Below, in pieces: positions 13,301-26,100 of a DNA stretch of 64,000 nt; the first letter of the stretch is position 1; each line of letters opens with the position of its first letter. The position numbers and the translations under genes were made by a program. Under the pieces are notes generated by a model. The model was given only the letters and a program-made list of their open reading frames with translations, was not told the DNA's origin and searched no databases. This DNA comes from Galaxea fascicularis (lineage: Eukaryota > Cnidaria > Anthozoa > Scleractinia > Euphylliidae): the NCBI GenBank assembly GCA_948470475.1, contig OX419337.1:29878872-29942871 (forward strand). The letters run 5' to 3'.

Positions 13301-16300
13301 TCATCAGCTATCATGGAGAACTATCACTTATTTGTGACCACGGATCAATGATCGACCAGGCTCAAAGTGAATGACAGTTCACGATAGTCGATGACAGTGG
13401 ATGGCACATCAGCTCCGCACCTTTGAACCGTGATGGCGGTCTTTTACCTGACACCTATTTACACCTCATTAAAAGGTGTTGACTATTGAGCGCATAAAAG
13501 GATCGTTTTTGCAACATTAGATTGCTCCTGATAAAGACACAAGACAGGAGTGTCGAAACATGGGGTAGTCAATTGCAACTTTTTAATTACATTGTTAAAT
13601 TTTAATTACATTCAATAATCTTCAAACCAGAGTAGCATCAATCCATGTCTGACTGTCCATCTGGTTGCAGTGTGAACCTGAACATACCCCACAGTGTGTG
13701 ATAGTCGGTGGTCAAACGAGACACTTATGTCCAGAAATGCACCTAACTGGGACTTTGGGTACTTCATATTACAGACAATTAATTGTAATTTCCATATGTC
13801 TTCATGTTTGACAGAATTGCCTGCTTTATGGTGAGGATTAGGGCTAGGAGACACTTTGTGATGTCTATCATACAGAGCATGAATCTCATTAGCGGGCATT
13901 TCTGGACATATCTCAAACAAGAGCACGAGTTTTAGCTATCATTGACTATCATCAACTGTCAACTATCATCAGCTCAGTATCATTAACTGTCATCGACTAT
14001 TACTGATCGACTATCACCAACTGTCATCGACTACCATGGGCCGTTTGACCAGGGCTTAAGTGAGTCATGATACTTACCGATACGCTGTCTAGACTAGTTG
14101 GAACATGGACAGAAATGACAAGATCTTCTTTCTGTTGTGCCCGTGGTAAGATTTCTGTAACAAAACGTTCCCGAGAAGTTCTTTCAAAATTGGTGCAAAT
14201 CATGTTAAAAAAATAATTATTCTTTCTTCTAATGTTAAGCAGATACACGTAGATTCCATTTGGCAGTGCGTGTATTCTCTAATAGGGACCTTAAGATTGA
14301 GGTTTTCAGGCATTTCCCGCGAACCGCGAACGTCAAGAAGTCACGTGACCAGTCCTTGCCGTCAGGTTTGCAGTTTCAGGTTCACGTTTTGAACGGCTGG
14401 ACCACGCTCTAGACGCAAGTGATTTACCGCAAGGTTTTTTGCACCCTTAGACATCACAGTCCCACGTTTGAGAGGAAATACTACTTTTCAGAACTCTTTC
14501 GCTTATTAATCATCGAATTCTTTTCCATAGAACAGTTAATTGTGAAGACGATTTCTCAGCATATGTAAAATAGAAGTCAACAAATGAATGAAAACAAACA
14601 TGGCGGCCGGCTTTGTTGTTAAAACTGTTTTGCCAGTCGGATTATTTTGAGGTTAAACTACGATAAAAAAGGAAAAACAAAAGCTAATTTCTTATGATAT
14701 GCGAATGCATGAATGTTTATTTTGATTGCTCCGTTCAGATGGCCAAGTAGACAAAATGACCTTACCGGCCCTGGCTGAAGAAGTTGCTTCCAGAAAGCCA
14801 CAAACACATCAGGACTGTGATGAAATATCAACTGTTCTCAGTGAAGTCTTTAGTTCCGACAGCAACATAGTTGACCTAAGGGGCCGCGGGTGCCGAGAGA
14901 GATTGGCAAGGCTCATTGTTTTTGTCCTAATTTCCGTTAATTCATCAGTGCTACGACCCGCGAATCTTAAGTCCCGAATATGGGCAGACGGCTAACGTGA
15001 AACTGCTAACCGCAAACCGCGGTTTGCCGTTTGCGGTGAGATGGCCAAACCTCGATCTTAAGGTCTCTATTAACGCATGGTGGACGTCAAACGTGATAAG
15101 AACGAAGAGGTATGATACGAGCCACAGGCGAGTAGCGTGACAGATGTTCATACCACGACGGCCTCCGTGCGTTACCCAGAGTATACCGTGACACGCAATA
15201 ACAAAATGCCATCTACACTCTTTGTTTTATAAGAACTTTTTTTATAAGAACGTTGAGGTTGCGATTTGCCCAAATGTTAAGAACATGCTAAGAACATATC
15301 CAGGTTGAGAGTCAGTAAGAACGTCTTTATTTTGCTCATTGTTTTTGTGGCGTTGTGAACTTCTGTGTTCAATGCAGTTTTGCAAATCTAAATTGACCAA
15401 GAGTTGCAATTGGTTGGCGCGACATCTTGTTCGCGGTATCAGAGCAAGCAGCACAAGTGTGTGAAGAGTAACTTGAGGTTTTCTGGTCAAGTCCGCACTA
15501 ACTACATGACTGTAACTCAAATATTACAAAGTGTAGCTTAAAAACATTTTAACAACGTTTTCAGGCTCAAATCGCCAAAAAAATAAGAACGTTCACCCTC
15601 AACACCAAAATTAGACGTTCTTATTTAAAAGAGGTGTGTATTCTTTTTATATACATTGTTTATTTTTATACTTTTTTCAACTCAAAACGTCATTCGTACA
15701 TCTAGTACTTTAATCGCAAACTCGTCTACACCAATCAAACCGCATTGTATATACCAATTTAGTAAAGAAAACTGAATTACGTCTGAGTTGGACATTTGAC
15801 AACACAGCGTTCTGTAGATTGACGTACAGTAAGGACTGTTAAAACTACATGTTTCAAAATTGTGTGCAGTTCTCTGTATTTCATGGTAAAGTGGATCCTC
15901 TTAACTTTCCTCGCCCCTATATTTGCTGTACATTTGACCATCAGGTATTTTAGCGGGCTGCTATAAAAACTAATTCAACACTGACTAGAAACCTGCAACT
16001 TATAAACCTCTTTACAAACCTGAACTTATCGTAGATTCCTTGATTTCTTTCTGAAGCTCCTTCATTTCAAGGTCTGCTTCCTGAAATATAATGGTGAAAG
16101 ATGACAATCACCGGAGAAAATAATACTAGTAGTTAACTTTCAGTCTGCAGTAGAAACCATGTAACGTGCTGGTTTGTTGCCAGAAAGTCATTAAACCATT
16201 TCTATAAATAAATACTCTTGAACTTTAAAATTACTGGCAATTTTGACAACTGCAGGTGTATTACTAAAAGTGTAACACATCTGTCACAGCCGTAAAGCTT

Positions 16301-19300
16301 GGAGCAGCTCAAAACAACTCAAAATGCAACGACAGCCCAACATACACCTATAAGGTAAATTAACATGTATCTAATTGTTGATACAGTAATCACACGTAAT
16401 GATCTATTTGCATTTCAGTGGAAATGAAAGGTTGTTGTTTTTCGGACCCATTTCTACACATGCAACGTTGTATTACTGTAGTTAGTTAATTACTCTCAAT
16501 TAAGCTATAATGCACAAATATTTTTACTTGTTTTACCTGCCGCATTTTCCAAGAGTACCGCTTTTACTTCCAATGTTATATAATATATAAATTTTTTGCT
16601 GTGTACAGCTGTAGTATTGTACACTGGACTTGTATCATTCTGTAGTTGTCCAATAAATATTTTGTTCAAAAAACAACAACAAAAATAATATAAAAAAAAA
16701 ACATTAACAGCACTCAGGGCTTTCATTAAGATTAGCAGCATGTGTATGCACCTGTGATACCAGGAGACTGTGGCAATAAAAGTGGTCAATTTAAGACTTA
16801 TATTTTTCAAGTGTTTGTAGACAAACATGGCCAAGACGTCAGTGACACGATAACTCAGAGCCGTCAGAGCTCCCGTGGTAGCCTGCTTCTACCGAAAGCC
16901 CTGTGTCCAATAAACTTTTGTTCAAGAACAACAACAAAATAAAAACATTACAAAAAGCAACACTCACCTCATAATTTATATCTCTTGCCTCTGGAGCAGG
17001 AGTCACCATCATTGAAGGGTCTGTTCCAAGGTAAGCACAATGGAGGTAGCCAGTTTCATCAAGCGTCACTATTACACCTTGCAATTCTCTATGTTACAAA
17101 TAAATGAAAGAAACTGAATAACTACCATGACTACTAGGCACAGGGATGTGCTCTAACAGTGTCTGGTCACCCCTGGTGACTTACTTTTGCTAACAGGAAA
17201 CCAGGTTTTGAAGCAAACTTTCTTGCTGGGCATCCTGAATTTCAAGGGTTTAGAGATTTTGGGCACCCATCCACTTTTCTTAGAGCACAGCCTTTGACTG
17301 ACTTCTTGACCTTCGAACAGAAGCTACCATTGATTTACAGCATTCACTGTGTTTGCATTTGAAAAATTCGTTAACTCTTTCAACTCTAATATCAGCATGT
17401 AAATTCTCCACACTGTTCTCCATATATTCTCTATGGTAATGATGAGGAGAATTTATTAACCAATCAAGACCTTTATTACTTCTCACAACCTGTATGTTTG
17501 ATTGCGCAGTGTTACTATAGCGAGATGTTAAACAATGGTAGCCCTAAGGGGTTATTAAAATTTGCTTGATACATACTGCTTGTATTTTAACAACTTCTCC
17601 AAACCACATCTAAAGGAAATGTGTAGGGGCAACAGAGAGAATTTAAATTTTGATCTTAGAGTTTTTGAGGGTTAAAAGGTAAAATTGTAAATGTGAGCTA
17701 ATATGGACTTACTGGAATGATGCCACTCTGACAGCAACAGGAATGTGTGGAAGTTGAGCAGCCCATGCTAATGCAACATCTTGATATACCATCAGGGTTT
17801 TATTGAAGGTGGCTACAAGAGTATTCACTGACCCTTCAACAACTGAAATTAAAGAGAATTTTAAGTAGTTGTGTATACAACTAAATGTAAAATTATTACA
17901 ATTAACATTGTCAAAAGACATGGGTTCAGTTTGCAACCTATGCCCTGAACCATCCACACAATGAAACAGTCACAGAAGTGAAATTTTTGTTGTTAAGAAA
18001 GTTAAGAAAGGGTGAGGGAAAACATAATAAACAAGGAGTCCTTGGTGCAGTGTACATTGTTCCTTCATCTGTCAATCCTTACCAGAATTATAAGGAATAA
18101 AACAGCTAGGATTGTATTCCAACTTTTTCATGAACCTCACTGATCCACTGTCATTGAGACAATACAGTGACCGTTCCCCTGCAACAAAAATTAATAAGTT
18201 CTATTACATACATACATACATACATACTTTATTCACTTTCCTCACAGAGGCTTTTCAAAGAGAATAATAATAAAATAAAAATACAATAATAATTTAAACC
18301 TACTTTACTTATGGAAATATTTACAATTAAAATTAATCATACTAAAAGTACAAGGAAATATTTACACTTAAAATCAAAAATAATTAACAATCTATAAAAT
18401 CCTTAATTAGTTTACGTTTCAGAAAATATTTAAAATCAGAAACTTTCTCAAGAGTTTTTAGAGAGCTGTCCATGGAGTTCCAGATACTGACTGTTCTATA
18501 GTAAAACGTTCTCTGACCACTGGCGGTCTTAAAAAGTGGGATGTTCAGCATTTGTGAACTTCTCGTGGCGCGTCCACTAATTTCTCCTCGCTTACTGAAC
18601 TGGGAGGTAAGGTACTCCGGCACGCGGGATGTTAGACATTTGAAGGCCATAATAGCGCTCCTGAAGTATAGCTGAGTAGCTACCGGTAGCCATTTAAGCT
18701 CTTTTAAAACTGGTGTGATGTGATCATATTTGCGCGTACCCGTCACAATTCGAGCAGCAAAGTTCTGAATACCTTGTAATTTACTTATATTACTTTTTGA
18801 TGTATTCGCCCATACGTTCGAACAATAAAAAAGTTTGCTAAAAACTAGTGCGTTAATGATAGTCAGTAGGGTGCGCTTGTCAAAAACATGCTTTGTGCGG
18901 CTTATTTGACCGAGACAAGACATACAAGAGGAGACAGTTTTGGTAATGTGTTCATCATAAGTTAGGTTATTGTCTAAAATCACCCCAAGGTCTTTAGCAG
19001 TGTGTTCCGGTATGAGTTCTCTTCCCATGAAAGTGAGGTTTGGAATGACCAATCTGGAATGCATTTGCCTGCCACCAAACACCATGAGTTTGGTTTTGCT
19101 TGGGTTCAACAATAAATGGTTGTTGCAACACCATTGGCCTATTCTGTGTAAATCATCTCTTAAGTCAGTAAAGGCATTTACGGTATCTTTCAGTTTGAAG
19201 GATATAGCAAGCTTAGTGTCGTCAACATAGCTCTGGACGCTGCATTTCCGTGGTGCTGAAGGAAGGTCATTAGTATAAATACTAAATAAAAGTGGTCCCA

Positions 19301-22300
19301 GTATACTTCCCTGTGGAACGCCGCAGTCTATGGGCAAGGGCTCTGACAATGTTGAATGGATTCGAACCACTTGTCTTCTTTCATAAAGGTAGCTACAAAA
19401 CCACTGGATAACTCGGTCTGAGGCGCCTACATCTTGCAGCTTCAAAATTAGGGTTTCGTGGTTGACGCTGTCGAAGGCCTTGCTCATGTCTAAGAATACT
19501 GCCGAAGTCAACATCTTCTGGTCTATCCCTTTAAGGATAGTGTCAGTTGTTTCTATGACAGATGTTTCTGTCGAATGCCATTTCTTGTTGCCGCTTTGGG
19601 TCTTTGTTAACCTCTCGTTTAATTGCAAGTAGGAAGTGAATTGACTGTGTACTACCCTTTCGCAAACTTTTGATAAAACCGGTAGAAGCGAAATTGGCCT
19701 GTTGTTATTTGCTAGTTCGTGATTTTCACCTTTAGGAAGAGGTGTCACTTCAGCTAATTTCCAGGTGATTGGAAATGTGCATGTCTCAATAGAAGTGTTG
19801 ATAATAGACGTAATTACTGGAAGAACCGGGGCAAGGCAGTCCTTCAAAACACGAACGGAAATCTTGTCGATCCCTGGAGCTTTGTTTGATGGCATTGATG
19901 AAATTATGCGTTCGATCTCACCACTGCCTGTGGTATTCAAATGAAACTGCTCACGGGGAGGATATTGTCTTGGGACAAAATAATTTCGATTAGGTGACAT
20001 ATTGCATTTATTAGCCAATGTTTGAATTTTGTCAACAGAACTCTGGCCGACAGAAACGAAAAACCGATTGAACTCATCTGCGACAGTTTTGTTATCCTTG
20101 CTGAAGATTCTCTGGGATGTGGATTTTCTGGGGATTATTTGGCGGATTGCTTTCCAAATATTGTTTGTATTGCCTGGGTTTCTTTGAATCTGTTCTGAGA
20201 AGAACTCTCGTTCAGCGATTTTAATTTCTCTTTTAACCTCCTGTCTTAAATTTCTGTAAGCCGTCCAAGTCATAGGGTCATTGCTTTTTCTTGCTTCTTT
20301 GCGCCAGTAATCTCTTGTTTTCATCAGCGCACGTATGTCATCCGTTATACATGGATTTGGCTTTCCACGGACTTTAAAAGTTTTAATCGGAGCATGCTGG
20401 TCTAGTATAGAAGAAAATAACGAGTTGAAAACATGAAGCTTGTCCTCTACATCATCAAAAATATCTACTATTGACCACGGTGCCTTTGAGACATCATCAT
20501 TAAATGCGTCGGCCTTGTAATGCTTGTAGCTTCTAGTAGTGATATAAACAGGCTTGGAGCGCTCTTTCTTTAGTTTTAGTGTAAGGTAAACTAGGTCATG
20601 GTCGCTGATCGAGCTTTCCAAGACCATAACATTAAGAACTTGCTTTGTATCCGAAGCCAGGATTACATCCAAAATCGAGCTGGTAGTTTCCGTTACTCGT
20701 GTTGGCTTAGTGATAAGTTGTGAGAGGTTGTAGGAGCGGCAGAAATTTAGTAAGGCTTTCGTCTCGGGCTTGTCGCTACTCTCGAGGCGACAATTCATAT
20801 CTCCAAGCAGGTAAATAGGCACATTGAAAGACGAAGCATAAATAAAGGTTTCAATTAAGTCAGAGTCAAAAAATGACAGTGAAGTATTTGGAGGTCTGTA
20901 CGCAGTGCAGATGATAAACGATTTCATGTTCCTGACCTGGATTTTTAGCCACAACTGCTGGAAACCAGATGGTGCGGTGGATGAGATGTCGCTCAAGTAC
21001 TCGACTTTAAAATTTCGCGAAACATATGCACAAACGCCACCACCTCTGTTATTCTGACGATCGAGGCGATGGATAAAATACCCAGGGATTTCAATTTCCA
21101 GATCTTGAACCGTGCTGTTGAGCCATGTTTCGGATACCGTAAATATATCGAACCTGTTAGCCAACACTGTTTCTTTTACAAGGACGTAATGATCTCGGCA
21201 TTTGAGAGAGCGAACATTTAGGTGTGCTATGCTCACGTTACCATTCGTTTTGTCAAAACCATTTGTAGAATGATTCAGTGTGGGCCCGGGGTTCGTTTCC
21301 ACATCGTGTAGCAGTTGTAAAATTGGGCTGAAAGTAGAAGTCGAGTTACCGTAGTAAGCCGTGGCTGCCTTTGATCTTTTGATCCGTGTTGATACATTCA
21401 CAACAATCTTCCATGCTGTGACATGTGGCCTTCGGCGAATGAATGTCCAACTTAACACTTTCAGTCGACAGGATGGCGAAATGCATAATTCACGGTAGCG
21501 AAATTCGGTCGATAGGTCCTGCCTGTTATCCTGAGAGGAGCCGACAAAATATAACAGGAGAGCAAGGAATAGAAAACGAGAGCTCGTGACGAAACGTCCG
21601 TCCGCCATCATGGTTCAACTCCCAATTATTAGCAAATGATGAATGTCATTAGCAAATAATGAGTCACAGCTCGATTGTCTGACTGACTGACAAAGCCACT
21701 AACAGACTGCTGGACTGTTGATTGACTGAGCGCCTAAATGCACCACTGACTTCAAGAGACAGATGTAGAACAGTGCTTTTTCACAAAGTACATGTAGTCC
21801 ATGGGCTAGTGAAGTCTAAAATACACTAGCCAAATGAGGGCTGTCATTAGAGGCTGGGAGACAGGGATTTTCCCCGGCTCGTATTTTGAGATAATTATAT
21901 CCCCAGGTACTTTGATATAAAACCAGCATGTTGACTTCACTTAACAGCAACTCAAACCTCAGCTATTAATTTTATTGTATATCCCCACCCACTTCAAAAA
22001 TTCGTGACAGCCCTGCAAATGGTGTCATTTGGTAGCCAAGTATCAATTGTCTCTCAAGACCAATATTGCCATTACCGAGCTTGTATTAGAGAATTGTATT
22101 TTTCTTTCTTTTTTGCATTCAACTTAACTTAAAACTTGTTGAATTTCTCTTCATCAATAATACCTCTAAAACCTCTCATATTACAAGTAGCCCAGTGGCT
22201 AGTGGTTCTCCAGTGTTACTAATCCAAACCAAATTTCTACTAGTCCTGGGCTAGTGGACTAACCACTAAGGCAGAGCACTGAATAGACTGTTTGACTGCC

Positions 22301-22529
22301 TGATTGCATGTTTACCAGCTGGCTTGGTGAATCACTGACTATTTATGACAGACTGACTGGTTGACACTGATTGACTCACAGTCACATTGACTAACAAACT
22401 GACAGACAGTATGACCGCCTAACAGAAGTACTGGCTAACACCAACACTGGTTGATTGATTGATTGATTGATTGACTGACTGACACAGAGAGACTGACAAA
22501 TAGGCAGACTAACTAACTGAATGACTGAC

Positions 22530-22578
<49 letters not shown>

Positions 22579-23115
22579 AAATGACTCAACTGTCTGACTA
22601 CAGTGTAATTAACTCAGCATAAATCATTAGAAGTGTCAATTCTATTCCTCTCACCTAAAATGAATATTGAAAGTGGTGCATTTGAACTGCTGAAAACAAC
22701 AATGTCAATTGCATGTTCACCAATATTTGATGACCAATCCATCTGCAAGAACAAGAATTCAGAGATTCAAATATTGGGGCAAGCATGTTACTGTGAGATA
22801 ATAACTATTCTGACTCTAACCTAATTACTGCATTCACGAAAATGGATGGTTGTTGGTCACACAATAATAAGAGTACAAGTACGTGAAGCAGGAAGGTCAA
22901 ACAGAAACTGTAACTTGTAAAAGCACGAGTAAACTTCTTCCAAACGTCTACAAATAACTTATTAATTTAACAATAACGTGATTGGGAACTGAGCACTCCA
23001 CAAAATAATCAAAGCATGAGTTTAAACTATGTTTATGACACTGGCTACTAATTTTAGCATCTGAGAGGAAATATAATGAAACTTATCAACAAAGCCTCAA
23101 GATAATAATAATAAC

Positions 23116-23150
<35 letters not shown>

Positions 23151-26100
23151 TAATAATATACAGCTGTACTAGTACAGTGGCTAGTGTCAGTATGCTCATC
23201 TTGAAGTCTGCTATGAAAACACTTGGAAATGTAATGTAATTATAGCCTTAACTCAAAACTTGCAATAAAAAAACAATATTAAAGGAAAAATAATCACCTG
23301 ACAAGGGAATTCCATGTTAAATTTCACATAAAAAACCAATATCTCAATGAGAGCAATATCAGTTTTTCAAGTGAAATTTATGGTAGAATTCACAGGTCAG
23401 GTGATTTTATTTTTCTTGAATTGCATAGCTTCCTATTAATTACAAAAAGAAAACCGAGCAGAGTTTGCTTTTTACAAATGTTGCAGCATTCAGTGAGAGT
23501 TCAAGAACCCATTTCAAATCAACTGTCGTGACTTTCAAGAGTGACATATAGGAATTAAGCCAAAATCATAACAACTTTATCTGTACCTTGTGGTTTACAA
23601 ATCCTTGTTCTTAGAACTTTTACAGAGGCTTTACATAATATTTTTATGATGAAAATCATTTAAGGTAATCTGTTTGGTGCTTTTATCATCCTATATCAAT
23701 TTGCCTTGTTTCCAAGTGTCAATTCCACACTCAAATACCTCACCTTGATGGCTAATCAGATGGTGAGAATTATCTACCTATGTGATTCACAAGGAGATTG
23801 AAAATGGACGTAGTCAAATAAAACTAATCACACTCATCCACTTGTAATTACCGTAAGCTTTTTCCCTGAAATCTTTTTGTTTCCAATGTCTTCCTTTGTA
23901 TTGGCATCAGTTGCAACAGCCAGTGTTTGATATCTGTGAGTAGAAAAAGGAAATATTAATGCCTCCATGACATTGTAGGGCACATCAACCCAAGAAATAC
24001 TATAGTGATCATCAAAATCTGCTTCAAAACTAAAAACAATTTATTGTAACAGTTACAAAATTGCAGCAAACACTTGGAGGAAAAATATATCATACTTGTA
24101 CGATTCCACTAGCCGTGATGAGCTAACAGTTAAAAAGGAATCAGTCTTTGCGATGTAACTCAGTGGACCAGGTAGAAGAAATCCAGGAAGAAATCTTCCA
24201 AAGGCAAAACTTTCTTGTTCAAAGAATGACAGCATTCCATCCATGGACTGGACACACATGAAATCTTTCTCTGAAGAGACAACACAAATTTTGGTAACAT
24301 GTACATCATTTCATCATTTGACTTCAGTACATTGTACAGATAATTCAAGCAAAAACAAAAGTGTTTGTGATTGTTGGAAATGGCCTATAGCAATAGCAAT
24401 GCCAGGCCCTTTATGCAAAACATGGAATTTATTGTGTGAGTTTTCATACAGCTTTCACAAGTCTGTTGAATGATGAAATAAAAAAAATATGGATTGAGTC
24501 GCATTTTTCATTGCTTTTTTCAAATTATTATTTTCTTCACAACAATGTCATGTTCCAAGGTTTGTGCTCCCATATGCTTGTGGCAAGGCTGTGTGCATTA
24601 TAACTCAGTCCACAATACATGTGAGCGATATAGAGCATGTGCATAAGAGAAATAATGCACATGATTTGGCCAATCATAGCAATTGGGCAGTTCTTCAAAC
24701 ATTTTATAAAGAGGCATAATGTTCAGGATTCTATGAACAGTTTATAATAATAAATAAATAAATAAATAATAGGCTTTATTTAAAGAGGGTGAAACACTTA
24801 ACAGTAGTCCTTAAAGACACTGATGACTCTGTGGCCCTCAAAATCGAATAAACTCTAAATCAAATCAAATCAAATGTTGGTTTTTGAGGAGAGGGGAAAA
24901 TCGGAGTACCCAGAGAAAAACCTCTCGAAGCAGAGTAAAGAACCAACAAACTCAGCCTACTTATGACGCCGAGTCTGGGAATCAAACCCGGGACACAGTG
25001 CTCGTCCTTAACTTTTTAACAAAGTAGTCCAAGAGCTAGTGGAGTCTAAAATATACTTAAGCCAAATGGTGTTGTTTGGTAGCCAATGATCATACTATCT
25101 CCAAAACTCTTCTATTACAAGTAGCCGAGTGGCTTGTGGTTCTCAAATTTTACTAGCCCAAACCAAATTTCTACTAGTCCTGGGCCAGTGGACTACCGCT
25201 AAGGTCGAGCACTGGGACACATCGGTGGAAGGCGAGCGCTCTCACCACTGCGCCAACCCTGCTCCCCTTCCATTAACAGTACTGTTAACTATTACAGACT
25301 TACTTTTCACCCCACCAAATGGGCCATATGCCATGTTAAATGCAGTTCTCTCCAAAATATGTTCATACACCAGACTGAGAGTATAGTGATTTCCATGCTC
25401 AACAGCCCCAGAAATGACTGGAAAGAAATCACACAGCCATGCTTAGCTTACAATAATCCAGATCTTGAGAAAAGGGAGATGGGAGGGAACCCCGCTCAAA
25501 CGTCATGACTTTGGTACTTTGTACCTGCAGGCCACAGGCTTTAGTCCAAAAATGCATCTGCCACTGCCTACAGTACATGTAGATGGTTCATAAAAAAAGT
25601 CATATCAAAATCTTGAACAAGCATGTTGACTTCACTGCAGCAACTCGAATCCCCACCTCAAAAACTACAACACCGCCACCTGGTTAGCTCAGTTCACACA
25701 TGTACAACACAAGATCGCTATGCAGAAGAGGTTCAAACCTTAGACTGAACCACAAACCAGGGTGGTAAATAACTACTGGTTGATTTGGCCTTTTCCCAAC
25801 CTCATCTCTAGAAATTATTGCGACCTTCTTTGAAGTACAATGTAAGCATACCATGTACATATTAAAATGTTTCCTAACTGTATAACCACAGAGTAAAATA
25901 ATTCTACTTATTGTGTATTACTAATACCTGATACACTATAAACAGCAAGTTTTCTTGGGTGAAGAACAGCTAAGTGCAGTTGATCAACTCCGCTGAAAGC
26001 AAACAAATCTAATTACTACACTGGACTACGGACTGGGATGTCTCCACCACAGTGCTTCAAGAACAAACTTGTTAACATTAAACCCTTTAAGGACAGTTCC

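Noticed and set aside
18970..19230. plus-strand gene
   Set aside because: Mirror frame of the LINE reverse transcriptase coding strand.
23104..23160. CRISPR-like array
   Set aside because: Plain trinucleotide microsatellite in a eukaryotic intron; no spacers.
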